From: an uncultured Eggerthellaceae bacterium
Lineage (GTDB): Bacteria > Actinomycetota > Coriobacteriia > Coriobacteriales > Eggerthellaceae
Assembly (NCBI GenBank): GCA_946618265.1
Contig: CAMOLA010000054.1
Location: forward strand, 1 to 14,066
Direction: 5' to 3'
Length of the DNA: 14,066 nucleotides
The notes beneath the pieces were generated by a model. The model was given only the letters and a program-made list of their open reading frames with translations. It was not told the origin of the DNA and made no database searches. Every line of letters starts with the position of its first letter. The stretch's first letter is position 1. The position numbers and the translations under genes are program-made. Positions 6,020 through 14,066 of this stretch are shown here, one piece after another.

Positions 6020-7318
6020 TTACTTGAAGAACCCTTCGTAGTTGTGCATCTTCAACTGGCTTTCGACCTTCGTCATAGTGTCGAGGGCAACGCCGATCAT
6101 GATGAGGATGGACGTGCCACCGAACGCCTGGATGAGCTGGTTGCCGGTGAAGAAGAACAGGATGGAAGGCACGACCGCGATAGCGGCGATGAACAGACCG
6201 CCGGGCAGCGTGATGCGACGCAGCACGTTGCGGATGTACTCGGTCGTGGCCTTGCCCGGACGAATGCCAGGGATGAAGCCGCCCTGCTTGCGGATGTTGT
6301 CAGATGTCTCCTCGGGGTTGAACACCATGGACGTGTAGAAGTACGCGAAGAACACGATGAGCACCAACGTGAGGATCCAGTTGAGCCAACCCGTCGACAC
6401 GGCGTCAGCGAACCACTTCAGCCAATCGACGTTGAACAGCGCCGCGAGCTGTGCCGGGAAGTAAATCAGGCAGCTCGCGAAGATGATCGGGATAACGCCT
6501 GCCGCATTGACCTTCAGCGGAATGTAGGTGTTCTGTCCGCCCATCATGCGACGGCCCTGAACACGCTTCGCGTAGTTGACCGGGATGCGGCGCTGAGCGC
6601 GCTCGATGAAGATGATCGCCGGGATGCACGCGAGGACGACGAGCAGGATCAGGATGGTGATCGCAATGCCGAGGCCAGGATCGCTCGTCAGGTTGACGGA
6701 GCTGAAGATGGCGGACGGCACGCGCGACACGATGCTGATGAAGATGATGAGCGACATGCCGTTGCCGACACCGCGCTGCGTAATGAGCTCGCCCATCCAC
6801 ATGATGCATGCCGTGCCCGCGACGAGCGTGAACACGATGACGATGCTCGTCAGCGCTGCCGGAACCTCGTCGCTGAACTGCACGCCGTACTGCGACGATT
6901 GGAACAGCAGCAGGTAACCAATAGCGTTGATGAGACCGAGCCCCAGCGTGAGGTAACGCGTGATCTGCGTGATACGACGACGGCCCGTCTCGCCTTCCTT
7001 GGCCCAACGGCCAACGGCCGGGATGACGCCCTGCATCAGCTGCATGATGATCGATGCGGTGATGTAGGGCATGATACCGAGCGAGAACACCGAGAAGTTC
7101 GACAACGCGCCGCCAGTCAGGAGGTCGAGCATCGTCATGGACACGCCGCCCGCGTTCTGGGCGTTCTGCTCGACGAACGCCGTGGCGAACGCGTGGAACG
7201 GAATGCCCGGAACCGGCAGGTACGCGCCGAGTCGATACAAGGCCAAGATCGCAAGCGTGAAGAGAATCTTCTTGCGCAGCTCGGGTACCTTGAATGCGTT
7301 AACGAGAGAGTTTAGCAA
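6020..7318 (-). CDS. secY: Protein translocase subunit SecY
   Basis: A 432-residue SecY, the channel-forming subunit of the SecYEG translocon in the plasma membrane. The N-terminus [33 protein letters not shown] is the family signature, and alternating hydrophobic segments fit ten transmembrane helices. Recognisable blocks include [21 protein letters not shown] (plug and TM2 region), [16 protein letters not shown] [16 protein letters not shown], and [16 protein letters not shown] before the last helices. The start is a TTG at 7318 that overlaps the end of rplO by seven bases; no in-frame ATG occurs before the plug region, and GAAGAG/GGAAAGG lies just upstream inside rplO. The overlap implies translational coupling to rplO. 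The gene is followed by a strong terminator and not by adk or map. Confidence 0.98.
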   Translation of the reverse strand: MLNSLVNAFKVPELRKKILFTLAILALYRLGAYLPVPGIPFHAFATAFVEQNAQNAGGVSMTMLDLLTGGALSNFSVFSLGIMPYITASIIMQLMQGVIPAVGRWAKEGETGRRRITQITRYLTLGLGLINAIGYLLLFQSSQYGVQFSDEVPAALTSIVIVFTLVAGTACIMWMGELITQRGVGNGMSLIIFISIVSRVPSAIFSSVNLTSDPGLGIAITILILLVVLACIPAIIFIERAQRRIPVNYAKRVQGRRMMGGQNTYIPLKVNAAGVIPIIFASCLIYFPAQLAALFNVDWLKWFADAVSTGWLNWILTLVLIVFFAYFYTSMVFNPEETSDNIRKQGGFIPGIRPGKATTEYIRNVLRRITLPGGLFIAAIAVVPSILFFFTGNQLIQAFGGTSILIMIGVALDTMTKVESQLKMHNYEGFFK

Positions 7319-7761
7319 GGCTCTTCAACCTTTCCGCCTGCAGCTTCGATCTTTGCCTTCGCGGACGCGGAGACCTTGTCGACCTTGACGGTGAGCGCCT
7401 TGGTCAGGTCGCCGTCGCCGAGAACCTTCACGAGGTCCTCATAGTGCTTGATGATGTTCTTCTCGACCAGTGCGTCGTGATCGACGACATCCCCAGCTTC
7501 GAAGCGCTCTTCGAGCAGCTTCACGTTGACCGGCACGTACTCCACGCGGTTGATGTTGGTGAAGCCGGGCAGCTTGGGGAGACGACGTGCCAGAGGAGTC
7601 TGGCCGCCCTCGAAGCCGGCGCGTTTGCCGCCGCCGGAACGGGAAAGCTGGCCGTTCTCGCCGCGACCGGCCGTCTTGCCCTTGCCGGAGCCAGGACCAC
7701 GGCCAACGCGCTTGCGCGCATGACGAGAACCAGGTGCGGGATAGAGGTCTTTCAGTTCCAT
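7312..7761 (-). CDS. rplO: 50S ribosomal protein L15
   Basis: A 149-residue L15, a late-assembling 50S protein. The N-terminal third is the typical Gly/Arg/Lys-rich extension ([23 protein letters not shown] at about 13-35, then [15 protein letters not shown]) that threads into 23S rRNA. The globular part begins at [16 protein letters not shown] five bases before the ATG at 7761 supports the start. It is preceded by a 133-bp structured spacer with a candidate promoter, unlike most genes in this operon, and its last codons overlap the TTG start of secY. Confidence 0.98.
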   Translation of the reverse strand: MELKDLYPAPGSRHARKRVGRGPGSGKGKTAGRGENGQLSRSGGGKRAGFEGGQTPLARRLPKLPGFTNINRVEYVPVNVKLLEERFEAGDVVDHDALVEKNIIKHYEDLVKVLGDGDLTKALTVKVDKVSASAKAKIEAAGGKVEEPC

Positions 7762-7780
7762 GTTAGCTTCCTTTCGCTAT

Positions 7781-7863
7781 ACGGGGCCATGCCCCGTGCT
7801 GGCAGCTCGCTCGCCAGCAAACTTACAAAACCTAAGCCTAACTGCAATCGTTAGGCTTAGGTT
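7781..7863 (-). promoter_or_regulatory. Three-hairpin leader upstream of rplO
   Basis: The spacer between rpmD and rplO holds three separate stems. At 7829-7863, AACCTAAGCCTAAC pairs perfectly with GTTAGGCTTAGGTT (14 bp, 7-base loop). At 7798-7818 a 6-bp GCTGGC/GCCAGC stem has a 9-base loop. At 7781-7797 a 7-bp stem ACGGGGC/GCCCCGT has a 3-base loop and ends just before the rplO ribosome site. On the minus strand the first stem is followed by TTGTAAGTTT, a weak T-rich stretch, so it could be an attenuator or a protective or processing hairpin. Together they look like a structured 5' leader for rplO-secY. The ligand, if any, is unknown. Confidence 0.6.
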
Positions 7864-7880
7864 ATTTCCAAACTTGGAGA

Positions 7881-7908
7881 ATTATGCCAGATTTCTAAAG
7901 CTCTTCAA
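7881..7908 (-). promoter_or_regulatory. Candidate promoter for rplO-secY
   Basis: On the minus strand TTGAAG (7903-7908, in the last codons of rpmD) and CATAAT (7881-7886) are separated by 16 bases. The -10 hexamer is preceded by TGG, which fits an extended -10. Transcription would start near 7874, a few bases before the 14-bp stem. The match is by eye only and a high-GC genome makes chance matches less frequent but not absent. Confidence 0.45.
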
Positions 7909-8083
7909 CCTTGATGAGGTGCTTCACCTTAAAAATCATACCACGCACACTTTCGTTGTCGACGATGTCGTGCGTCTTGCCGATGCGGCCGAGACCGAGC
8001 GACTTGAGGGTCTGCTCCTGATCGTACTTACGGCCGATCGCGCTTTTAACCTGCGTGACACGCAGCATCTTCTTGTCTGCCAT
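7895..8083 (-). CDS. rpmD: 50S ribosomal protein L30
   Basis: A 62-residue L30, the usual short bacterial form. The pattern LRVTQVKSAIGRKYDQEQTLKSLGLGRIGKTHDIVDNESVRGMIFKVKHLIKVEE covers the whole family fold, here with the conserved QxxTLxxLGL-xR block at about 23-34. The ATG at 8083 overlaps the rpsE stop codon by one base (TAATG), and GAGGAGG inside the end of rpsE serves as ribosome site, so the two genes are translationally coupled. L30 binds 23S rRNA near 5S rRNA in the large subunit. Confidence 0.97.
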   Translation of the reverse strand: MADKKMLRVTQVKSAIGRKYDQEQTLKSLGLGRIGKTHDIVDNESVRGMIFKVKHLIKVEEL

Positions 8084-8634
8084 TATTCGGCCTCCTCAAC
8101 ACTTGCGGCCTGCGGCTTGCGGCCCCAGATGTAGTCGACCGTGACACCGCGGCGCTCTGCGACTTCCTCGGGGTTCTGCATGTTCTTGAGACCCTCGGCG
8201 GTTGCCTTCACGATGTTCATGGCGTTGTTCGTGCCGAGCGACTTCGTGATGACGTCGGTCACGCCGGCAAGCTCCATGATGGCGCGCACCGGGCCACCGG
8301 CCTTGACGCCGGTACCGCGGATGGCCGGCTTGATGAGCACGCGGCCAGCACCGTACTCGCCCATGATCTCGTGAGGCACCGTGCCCTCGGGGGTCAGGGC
8401 CACCTTGAACATGTTCTTCTTCGCGTCCTCGACGCCCTTCGAGATGGCGGTGGGCACTTCCTTGGACTTGCCCAGGCCGACACCGACGTTGCCCTGGCCG
8501 TCACCGACCACGACGAGCGCGGTGAGCTGCATGCGACGGCCGCCCTTGACGGTCTTCGCAACGCGCTTGATCGAAACGACGCGCTCCTGAAGCTCGGGAA
8601 CGCTGGATTCCTGCTGTTGCTGTTTACGAGGCAT
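8083..8634 (-). CDS. rpsE: 30S ribosomal protein S5
   Basis: A 183-residue S5, which helps maintain decoding accuracy at the mRNA entry side of the 30S subunit. The N-terminal double-stranded-RNA-binding-like domain is seen at [32 protein letters not shown], with [14 protein letters not shown] next. The C-terminal domain shows [33 protein letters not shown] short Gln-rich stretch precedes the S5 domain. AAGGGA nine bases before the ATG at 8634 supports the start. The gap to rplR is 16 bases and the gene overlaps rpmD by one base. Confidence 0.98.
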   Translation of the reverse strand: MPRKQQQQESSVPELQERVVSIKRVAKTVKGGRRMQLTALVVVGDGQGNVGVGLGKSKEVPTAISKGVEDAKKNMFKVALTPEGTVPHEIMGEYGAGRVLIKPAIRGTGVKAGGPVRAIMELAGVTDVITKSLGTNNAMNIVKATAEGLKNMQNPEEVAERRGVTVDYIWGRKPQAASVEEAE

Positions 8635-8650
8635 ATTCGCTATTCCCTTT

Positions 8651-9025
8651 CTAGAACTTCAGTCCTGCTTCACGGGCAGCTTCCGCAACCGCCTTGACGC
8701 GGCCGTGGTACAGGTTGCCGCCGCGGTCAAACACGATCTCGGTGATGCCGGCCTCGATGGCCTTCTTGCCGATGATCTCGCCGATGGCAGCTGCGCCCTC
8801 GACGGTGCCGCTCTTCTTGCCCGTTGCCTTGAACTCGGGGCCGAGCGTCGAAGCGCCGACGATGGTCTTGCCAGCCACGTCGTCGATGACCTGGACGTAG
8901 ATGTTGTTGTTGGAACGGGTCACGCACATGCGGGGACGCTGTGCGGTGCCGGAGATCTTGCCACGAACGCGACGATGACGGCGCGCCAGACCAGTCTCCC
9001 TCTTCCTTGCGTTTTGAGTCTTCAT
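8651..9025 (-). CDS. rplR: 50S ribosomal protein L18
   Basis: A 124-residue L18, which with L5 and others binds 5S rRNA in the central protuberance. The basic N-terminus [31 protein letters not shown] is typical, followed by [19 protein letters not shown] and the C-terminal [27 protein letters not shown] motif. I start it at the ATG at 9025, not at the TTG at 9040, because AAGGGA (9032-9037) lies exactly six bases before the ATG and would be covered by the longer reading. The gap to rplF is 27 bases. Confidence 0.97.
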   Translation of the reverse strand: MKTQNARKRETGLARRHRRVRGKISGTAQRPRMCVTRSNNNIYVQVIDDVAGKTIVGASTLGPEFKATGKKSGTVEGAAAIGEIIGKKAIEAGITEIVFDRGGNLYHGRVKAVAEAAREAGLKF

Positions 9026-9052
9026 TGAAATTCCCTTCAATCGGTCTGGCTA

Positions 9053-9595
9053 TTAGTCGCTCTTGGCAGCCTTGCCCAGCTTGCGGCGGATGTACTCGCC
9101 CTCGTAGCGGATGCCCTTGCCCTTGTACGGCTCAGGCTTGCGCCACTTGCGGATGTCGGCAGCAACCTGGCCGACTTGCTCCTTGCTCGGGCCGGACACG
9201 ATGATCTCGGTCGGCTGCGGGCACTCGAAGGTGATGCCCTCGGGGCACACAACGCTCACGGGATGCGAATAGCCGAGCTGCATCTCGAGGTTCTTGCCCT
9301 TCAGCGCGGCACGGTAGCCGACGCCGACGAGCTGGAGCTTCTTGGAGAAGCCGTTGGAAACGCCCTCGACCATGTTCGCGATGAGCGAGCGGACCAGGCC
9401 ATGCTGGGCCTTGGCCTCGCGCGAGTCGTCAGGACGCGAGACGATGATGGTGTCGCCGTCCTGCTCGATCTTGATGATGGGCCTGAAGGTGCGGGTCAGC
9501 TCGCCCTTCGGGCCTTTCGTGGTAACCGTCGAGCCGTCGATGGTAACAGTAACGCCGGCGGGAACGGTAATTGGCATCTTGCCGATACGAGACAT
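9053..9595 (-). CDS. rplF: 50S ribosomal protein L6
   Basis: A 180-residue L6 with the two-domain family layout. It begins [19 protein letters not shown] and the second domain contains the signature [47 protein letters not shown] near residues 130-175. L6 sits at the factor-binding site of the 50S subunit near the sarcin-ricin loop. AGGAGG upstream of the ATG at 9595 gives a strong ribosome site, and the gap to rpsH is 18 bases. Confidence 0.98.
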   Translation of the reverse strand: MSRIGKMPITVPAGVTVTIDGSTVTTKGPKGELTRTFRPIIKIEQDGDTIIVSRPDDSREAKAQHGLVRSLIANMVEGVSNGFSKKLQLVGVGYRAALKGKNLEMQLGYSHPVSVVCPEGITFECPQPTEIIVSGPSKEQVGQVAADIRKWRKPEPYKGKGIRYEGEYIRRKLGKAAKSD

Positions 9596-9613
9596 ATCTA
9601 TCTCCTCCTATTC

Positions 9614-10012
9614 CTACCAGACGTAGGCGATGACCTCGCCGCCAACGCCCGCCTTGCGCGCGTCGCGATCGCACATCACGCCCTTGCTCGTCGAGATGAT
9701 CGCAGTGCCGAGGCCGCCGAGCACGCGGGGCAGCTCGTCCTTGCCTGCATAGATGCGCAGGCCGGGCTTCGAGATGCGCTTGATGCCGCGGATGGTCTTA
9801 GCCTTCTTCTCACCGTACTTCAAGGTGATCTCGAGCGTTGCGCGAGGCTCGCCCTCGATTACCTCATAGCGCGTGATGTAGCCTTCCTCGGCCATGACGC
9901 GCGCGATTTCGACAAGCTTCTTGCTCGACGGCATGGAAACCGTCTCCTTGCCGACAGAATGTGCATTACGCACGCGCGTAAGCATATCTGCAATTGGGTC
10001 GGTCATTGTCAT
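9614..10012 (-). CDS. rpsH: 30S ribosomal protein S8
   Basis: A 132-residue S8, a primary 16S rRNA binder and, in E. coli, the translational repressor of the spc operon. The N-terminus [39 protein letters not shown] is canonical, and the C-terminal rRNA-binding motif [33 protein letters not shown] is intact. Two ATGs two codons apart could serve; I use 10012 because AAGGAG is six bases upstream of it. A 105-base spacer with one 6-bp hairpin lies upstream. If S8 autoregulation is conserved, the target is more likely in the rplX-rplE spacer. Confidence 0.98.
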   Translation of the reverse strand: MTMTDPIADMLTRVRNAHSVGKETVSMPSSKKLVEIARVMAEEGYITRYEVIEGEPRATLEITLKYGEKKAKTIRGIKRISKPGLRIYAGKDELPRVLGGLGTAIISTSKGVMCDRDARKAGVGGEVIAYVW

Positions 10013-10036
10013 AGTTTTTCTCCTTATGAGTCCTGA

Positions 10037-10057
10037 TGAACCTTATCGACCGGTTCA
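10037..10057 (-). promoter_or_regulatory. Hairpin upstream of the rpsH ribosome site
   Basis: TGAACC and GGTTCA form a 6-bp stem with a 9-base loop in the 105-bp rpsZ-rpsH spacer, about 13 bases before the AAGGAG ribosome site of rpsH. The rest of the spacer shows no other clear structure or promoter. Its role is unknown and a chance stem cannot be excluded. Confidence 0.3.
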
Positions 10058-10117
10058 CGAACGCCCGTAGCGATCGCGCCTGGCCGCAAGGCACACCCTT
10101 CGTCGTCGAGTTTGAGC

Positions 10118-10303
10118 CTACCAGGAGGCCTTCGTAACGCCGGGGAGTTCGCCCTTGTTGGCAAGCTCGCGCAAGCACACGCGGCACAGGCCGAACTTGC
10201 GGTAGTAAGCGCGCGGACGCCCGCAACGCGTGCAGCGGTTATGCTGGCGCGTCGAGAACTTCGGCTCGCGCTTCGCCTTGGCGATCATCGATTTCTTAGC
10301 CAT
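10118..10303 (-). CDS. rpsZ: 30S ribosomal protein S14, zinc-binding short form
   Basis: A 61-residue S14 of the zinc-binding type Z. Four cysteines form the metal site: C24 and C27 (CTRC) and C40 and C43 (CRVC). The signature [21 protein letters not shown] and the ending [11 protein letters not shown] are typical. S14 lies in the head of the 30S subunit. It is in its standard place between rplE and rpsH, with AAGGA five bases before the ATG at 10303. Many actinobacteria also carry a zinc-free longer S14 elsewhere; none is in this window. Confidence 0.98.
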   Translation of the reverse strand: MAKKSMIAKAKREPKFSTRQHNRCTRCGRPRAYYRKFGLCRVCLRELANKGELPGVTKASW

Positions 10304-10375
10304 GCAGTTCCTTCTTTCCTAATTCTCCGCGAAGCTTCGTGCCCGCGGTTTTCACCTAATGGTTCGCCTGAAGAT

Positions 10376-10927
<552 letters not shown>

Positions 10928-11049
10928 TCTGCTTTCCTTTCCGAAGAATTAAACCCGGGATTTCTGACCCCAGGTCCCCCGGGCATCTTACCCGGGGGTC
11001 TTATGTCAAACGAGTTGACGTCCGCCGTTCGTCAGAACGGCGAAACCAA
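10928..11049 (-). promoter_or_regulatory. Hairpin-rich rplX-rplE spacer, candidate operon control site
   Basis: This 122-bp spacer contains, on the minus strand, an 8-bp stem with a GTCA/TGAC loop (11023-11042), a 5-bp GTCAA/TTGAC stem (11005-11019) and an 8-bp CCCCCGGG/CCCGGGGG stem with a 7-base loop (10976-10998). A third CCCGGG (10954-10959) lies downstream and, being self-complementary, could pair with either earlier copy, so alternative folds are possible. In E. coli the S8 repressor site of the spc operon lies at this same junction. The location fits such control, but I do not recognise the S8 binding core in the sequence. Confidence 0.5.
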
Positions 11050-11370
11050 TTAGTCGATGTCTGCGCCGCACTTCTTGCAGACACGAACCTTCTTGCCGTC
11101 GTCCTTGACGCGATGACCCGTGCGGGTCGCGGCCTTGCAGCTCGGGCAGACCAGCATCACGTTGGATGCGTTGATCGGAGCCTCCGTTGCCGTAATGCCG
11201 CCCTGGGGGTTAGCCTGCGTCGGGCGCATGGCCTTCTTCACGATGTTGACCTTCTCGACGACGACGCGGCCCTTCGAAGGCAGAGCACGGATGATCTCGC
11301 CTTCCTTGCCCTTGTCCTTGCCGGCGATGACCTTTACGCGGTCGCCTTTCTTGACATGCAAACCTGCCAT
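11050..11370 (-). CDS. rplX: 50S ribosomal protein L24 with a zinc-ribbon tail
   Basis: A 106-residue L24, an assembly-initiating 50S protein. The KOW domain covers [22 protein letters not shown] and the following strands, and [16 protein letters not shown] is the conserved end of the family. Four cysteines, C75 and C78 (CPSC) and C98 and C101 (CKKC), should bind zinc as a ribbon; many L24 proteins lack them. GGAGGTG upstream of the ATG at 11370 is the strongest ribosome site nearby. The gap to rplN is 15 bases. Confidence 0.98.
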   Translation of the reverse strand: MAGLHVKKGDRVKVIAGKDKGKEGEIIRALPSKGRVVVEKVNIVKKAMRPTQANPQGGITATEAPINASNVMLVCPSCKAATRTGHRVKDDGKKVRVCKKCGADID

Positions 11371-11385
11371 AAGCGTTACACCTCC

Positions 11386-11754
11386 CTACAGCGTTTCCGG
11401 TGCCAGAGACACGATCTTCATGTACTTCTTCTCGCGCAGCTCGCGGGCGACGGGCCCGAAGATACGCGTGCCGCGGGGGCTGCCGTCTTCGTTGATGAGA
11501 ACGGCTGCGTTCTGGTCGAACTTGATGTAGCTACCGTCGGCGCGACGAACTTCCTTCTTGACGCGCACGACGACGCAACGCACCACGTCGCCCTTCTTGA
11601 CGCCCGCGTTGGGGATAGCTTCCTTGACCGAGCAGATGATGACATCGCCGAGGCCTGCGTAGCGACGGCCAGTGCCGCCCAAGACCTTGATGCATTGCAC
11701 CTTGCGGGCGCCGGAGTTATCGGCAACTGCGAGCATAGATTGCATCTGAATCAT
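11386..11754 (-). CDS. rplN: 50S ribosomal protein L14
   Basis: A 122-residue L14, the standard length. It begins [27 protein letters not shown], the highly conserved family opening, and continues with [35 protein letters not shown] and [28 protein letters not shown]14 sits at the subunit interface and contributes to bridges with the 30S subunit; it is also the target of the silencing factor RsfS. It follows rpsQ after 38 bases, with AGGT a short distance upstream of the ATG at 11754. Confidence 0.98.
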   Translation of the reverse strand: MIQMQSMLAVADNSGARKVQCIKVLGGTGRRYAGLGDVIICSVKEAIPNAGVKKGDVVRCVVVRVKKEVRRADGSYIKFDQNAAVLINEDGSPRGTRIFGPVARELREKKYMKIVSLAPETL

Positions 11755-11792
11755 TGCTGATACCTAACTTTCCTAACGTACGCGCAAACGCA

Positions 11793-12056
11793 CTATTTAG
11801 CCTTCTCGACGATCTCGACCAGACGCCAACGCTTCATCTTGGACAGCGGGCGGGTTTCCATGATGCGGACGGTGTCGCCGATATGGGCTTCGTTGTTCTC
11901 GTCATGCGCATGGAACTTCTTGGTGGACGTCATCATCTTCTTGTAGATGGGATGAGCCTTGCGCTCTTTGATCTGAACCACGATGGTCTTGTCGTTGGCA
12001 TCGCTCACGACGACGCCCTGACGGACCTTGCGGGAATTACGAGTTACTTCTGCCAT
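11793..12056 (-). CDS. rpsQ: 30S ribosomal protein S17
   Basis: An 87-residue S17, a primary 16S rRNA-binding OB-fold protein. [34 protein letters not shown] leads to the characteristic [41 protein letters not shown]. The ATG at 12056 has GGGGAGGAA seven bases upstream. It follows rpmC by 18 bases, the standard order at the end of the S10 operon. Confidence 0.98.
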   Translation of the reverse strand: MAEVTRNSRKVRQGVVVSDANDKTIVVQIKERKAHPIYKKMMTSTKKFHAHDENNEAHIGDTVRIMETRPLSKMKRWRLVEIVEKAK

Positions 12057-12074
12057 TTGCTATTCCTCCCCGCC

Positions 12075-12275
12075 CTAGTTCAGAGCCCGAAGCTCACGAG
12101 CGCGCATCTCGGTTTGGATGCGGGCGATGTCCTTCTTGACTTGGCCAACACGCGCAGTGTTGTCAAGCTGGCTGGTAGCCATCTGGAAACGCAGGTTGAA
12201 GAGCTCGGCCCGCGCGTCCTTGAGCTTTGCCTGCAAATCTTCGGCGGAAAGCTCGCGAATCTCTGCTGGTTTCAT
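12075..12275 (-). CDS. rpmC: 50S ribosomal protein L29
   Basis: A 66-residue L29, a two-helix protein near the polypeptide exit tunnel that helps form the docking site for trigger factor and SRP. The family pattern is clear: EIRELSAEDLQAKLKDARAELFNLRFQMATSQLDNTARVGQVKKDIARIQTEM. The ATG at 12275 overlaps the rplP stop by one base (TAATG), so translation is coupled. Confidence 0.97.
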   Translation of the reverse strand: MKPAEIRELSAEDLQAKLKDARAELFNLRFQMATSQLDNTARVGQVKKDIARIQTEMRARELRALN

Positions 12276-12697
12276 TACTGCTGCCCCTCGCTTTCACGGT
12301 TCACGATCTTGCACTTGATGGGCAACTTGTTGATTGCTAGACGCAGAGCCTCTTTGGCTACGTCATCCTCGACGCCGGCGATCTCGAACATGATGCGGCC
12401 GGGCTTGACGACGGCTACCCACGCCTCGGGATTGCCCTTGCCCGAACCCATGCGGGTCTCAGCGGGCTTCTTGGTGATCGGCTTGTCCGGGAAGATGGTG
12501 ATCCAGACCTTGCCGCCACGCTTCATCTGACGGGTCATGGCAACACGAGCGGCCTCGATCTGACGGTTGGTAATCCAAGCGGCCTCGAGAGCCTGAATGC
12601 CCCACTGGCCGTTGTTCAGCTTGGTACCGCCCTTGGCCTTGCCCTTCATGGAGCCACGTTGCACCTTGCGGTGCTTTACACGCTTAGGTGAAAGCAT
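12275..12697 (-). CDS. rplP: 50S ribosomal protein L16
   Basis: A 140-residue L16, which helps position A-site tRNA and organises 23S rRNA. The opening [24 protein letters not shown] and the block [46 protein letters not shown] are hallmarks; the second includes the arginine in ETRMGSGKG that is hydroxylated in E. coli. The ATG follows the rpsC stop codon directly (TAAATG), and the gene overlaps rpmC by one base. Confidence 0.98.
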   Translation of the reverse strand: MLSPKRVKHRKVQRGSMKGKAKGGTKLNNGQWGIQALEAAWITNRQIEAARVAMTRQMKRGGKVWITIFPDKPITKKPAETRMGSGKGNPEAWVAVVKPGRIMFEIAGVEDDVAKEALRLAINKLPIKCKIVNRESEGQQ

Positions 12698-13426
12698 TTA
12701 CTTCGCCCCCCTTTCGTTGCGGTTGCCGCGGTCGCGACGGTCGCGACGCGGACGGGACGGACGCGAAGAGCCCTCGAGCTGAGGCTGCGGCGCCTTCTGG
12801 CCCGGCAGCACTTCGCCGTGGTAGATCCAGACCTGGATTCCGATGGAGCCCATCGTGGTGGCTGCAGTGGTGAAGCCGTAGTCGATCTTGGCGCGCAGGG
12901 TGTGGCGCGGAACGCGACCCTCGGCGTACCACTCGCGGCGGCACATCTCCGCGCCGCCGAGGCGACCGGAGCACTGGATACGAATGCCCTCGCAGCCGGA
13001 CTTGCGGGCGGACTGAACCGCCTTGCGCATGGCGCGGCGGAATGCCACGCGGCCCTCGAGCTGCTCGGCAACGGACTGCGCGACGAGCGCGGCGTCGAGT
13101 TCGGGGCGCTTGACCTCGATGACCTCGATGGACACGTTGCCCTTGGCGATCTTTTGGAGCTTCTTGCGCAGGGCGTCGATCTCGGCGCCCTTCTTGCCGA
13201 TCACGACACCCGGGCGGGCGGTCGTGATGATGACCTTGGTCTTATCGCCGGCGCGCTCGATCTCGATGCGGGAGACGGCGGCACGTGCGAGCTCCTTGTC
13301 CAGGAACTTGCGGATAGCCAGGTCGTTCTCAAGGTTGGCAGCGTAATCCTTATCCGCATACCAGCGGCTGCGCCAATCCTCGGTGATGCCCAGGCGGAAA
13401 CCGGTGGGGCTTACTTTCTGACCCAT
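12698..13426 (-). CDS. rpsC: 30S ribosomal protein S3
   Basis: A 242-residue S3, part of the mRNA entry channel. It begins [28 protein letters not shown]. The type 2 KH domain has its GxxG loop in [13 protein letters not shown] (about residues 74-86). The C-terminal domain carries [41 protein letters not shown]. The final 30 or so residues are an Arg/Pro/Asn-rich, probably disordered tail, common in actinobacteria. AGGAGG in the last rplV codons serves as ribosome site 11 bases before the ATG at 13426. Confidence 0.98.
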   Translation of the reverse strand: MGQKVSPTGFRLGITEDWRSRWYADKDYAANLENDLAIRKFLDKELARAAVSRIEIERAGDKTKVIITTARPGVVIGKKGAEIDALRKKLQKIAKGNVSIEVIEVKRPELDAALVAQSVAEQLEGRVAFRRAMRKAVQSARKSGCEGIRIQCSGRLGGAEMCRREWYAEGRVPRHTLRAKIDYGFTTAATTMGSIGIQVWIYHGEVLPGQKAPQPQLEGSSRPSRPRRDRRDRGNRNERGAK

Positions 13427-13432
13427 AAGGCT

Positions 13433-13774
13433 TTATGCCTCCTCTCGCGTTGCTACGATAATCGTGATGTGGCTGGTGCGCTTGCGGATGCGCGAAGCGG
13501 AACCCTTGGCGCGCGGACGAATGCGCTTCATCGTGGGGCCCTCGTCCACGAAGCACGTCTTGACGTACAGGGACTCGGGATCGACGTGGTACAGGTTCTC
13601 CGCGTTGGCAACAGCGGAATTGAGCGTCTTCTCGACGGTTTCGGCGATGGCACGATTCGTGAACGCGAGGATCTCGCGGGCTGCGGGAACCGACTTGCCG
13701 CGGACGAGGTCGACGACGATGCGTGCCTTACGGGGCGAAACGCGGACGTAGCGTGCGATTGCTTTAGCTTCCAT
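13433..13774 (-). CDS. rplV: 50S ribosomal protein L22
   Basis: A 113-residue L22, whose long hairpin lines the exit tunnel. Conserved blocks are [77 protein letters not shown]. The macrolide-relevant hairpin region ([13 protein letters not shown]) is complete. GGAGGGG upstream of the ATG at 13774 gives a clear start, 12 bases after rpsS. Confidence 0.98.
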   Translation of the reverse strand: MEAKAIARYVRVSPRKARIVVDLVRGKSVPAAREILAFTNRAIAETVEKTLNSAVANAENLYHVDPESLYVKTCFVDEGPTMKRIRPRAKGSASRIRKRTSHITIIVATREEA

Positions 13775-13786
13775 TTCTCACCCCTC

Positions 13787-14059
13787 CTACTTCTTCTTCT
13801 TGTCGCCGGCATGGCCGCGGAACGTGCGCGTGGGAGCGAACTCGCCAAGCTTGTGTCCGACCATGGACTCGGTGATGTATACGGGTACGTGCTTGCGGCC
13901 GTCGTGGACTGCGATGGTGTGGCCGACCATCTCCGGGAAGATGGTGGAAGCGCGAGACCAAGTCTTCACGACGTTCTTTTCGCCGGCAGCGTTCATGGCT
14001 GCGATACGACCGAGAAGGCGCGGCTCGACGAAAGGCCCTTTCTTCAAACTTCTGCTCAC
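13787..14059 (-). CDS. rpsS: 30S ribosomal protein S19
   Basis: A 90-residue S19, which binds 16S rRNA in the 30S head together with S13. The opening [22 protein letters not shown] and the signature [37 protein letters not shown] are canonical. The start codon is GTG at 14059; only seven bases of upstream sequence are in the window, so the ribosome site cannot be judged. Upstream genes of the S10 operon (rplB, rplW and others) are expected past the right edge. Confidence 0.97.
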   Translation of the reverse strand: MSRSLKKGPFVEPRLLGRIAAMNAAGEKNVVKTWSRASTIFPEMVGHTIAVHDGRKHVPVYITESMVGHKLGEFAPTRTFRGHAGDKKKK

Positions 14060-14066
14060 TGTTTCT

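Noticed and set aside
6044..7315. Plus-strand open frame of 423 codons opposite secY
   Set aside because: It mirrors secY over its full length and is very rich in Arg, Asp, His and Glu, as expected for the complement of a hydrophobic gene.
9026..9040. TTG at 9040 as the start of rplR
   Set aside because: The stretch AAGGGA just after it is the ribosome site of the ATG at 9025, which gives the normal L18 N-terminus.
10304..10375. CGAAGCTTCG palindrome in the rplE-rpsZ spacer
   Set aside because: It is a single 10-bp palindrome with no loop, no T-tract and no partner, so chance is enough to explain it.

Overview
The window is high-GC DNA, and every gene I can support lies on the minus strand. 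It most likely comes from an actinobacterium, probably of the class Coriobacteriia (Eggerthellaceae-like). That placement rests on the ribosomal-protein order, the short zinc-binding S14, an L24 with a four-cysteine zinc ribbon, and the M50 protease-scpA-scpB-rluB neighbourhood. It is an inference from gene content, not a database result.

Read in the direction of transcription (from the right edge to the left), the first half (14059 to 6020) is the distal S10 operon plus the spc operon: rpsS, rplV, rpsC, rplP, rpmC, rpsQ, rplN, rplX, rplE, rpsZ, rpsH, rplF, rplR, rpsE, rpmD, rplO, secY. Most spacings are short, and three junctions overlap. There are four larger gaps. The rplX-rplE spacer (122 bp) and the rpmD-rplO spacer (133 bp) each hold several hairpins. 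The rpsZ-rpsH spacer (105 bp) holds one. The rplE-rpsZ spacer (72 bp) holds nothing clear. The rpmD-rplO spacer also has a candidate promoter, so rplO-secY may have its own start. A strong intrinsic terminator follows secY, so adk, map, infA and the other genes that often follow secY are not next to it here.

The middle (5788 to 3509) holds two tandem secreted lipoproteins that are paralogues. Both have the lipobox cysteine at residue 24, a shared core with two cysteines exactly 89 residues apart, a long Ser/Asp/Glu-rich linker of very different length in the two proteins, and an acidic tail. Their function is unknown.

The left part (3161 to 138) is a compact cluster: an M50 (site-2-protease-like) membrane metalloprotease, scpA and scpB (kleisin and winged-helix partners of the SMC condensin), and an RluB-type 23S rRNA pseudouridine synthase.

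The clearest unexplained structure is a GC-rich dispersed repeat of about 130 bp present three times (1-131, 3251-3378 inverted, 3404-3501). Two copies end at or within a few bases of the stop codons of rluB and the second lipoprotein. The second and third copies face each other as a near-perfect inverted repeat with 65-bp arms that fills most of the 347-bp gap before the M50 gene.
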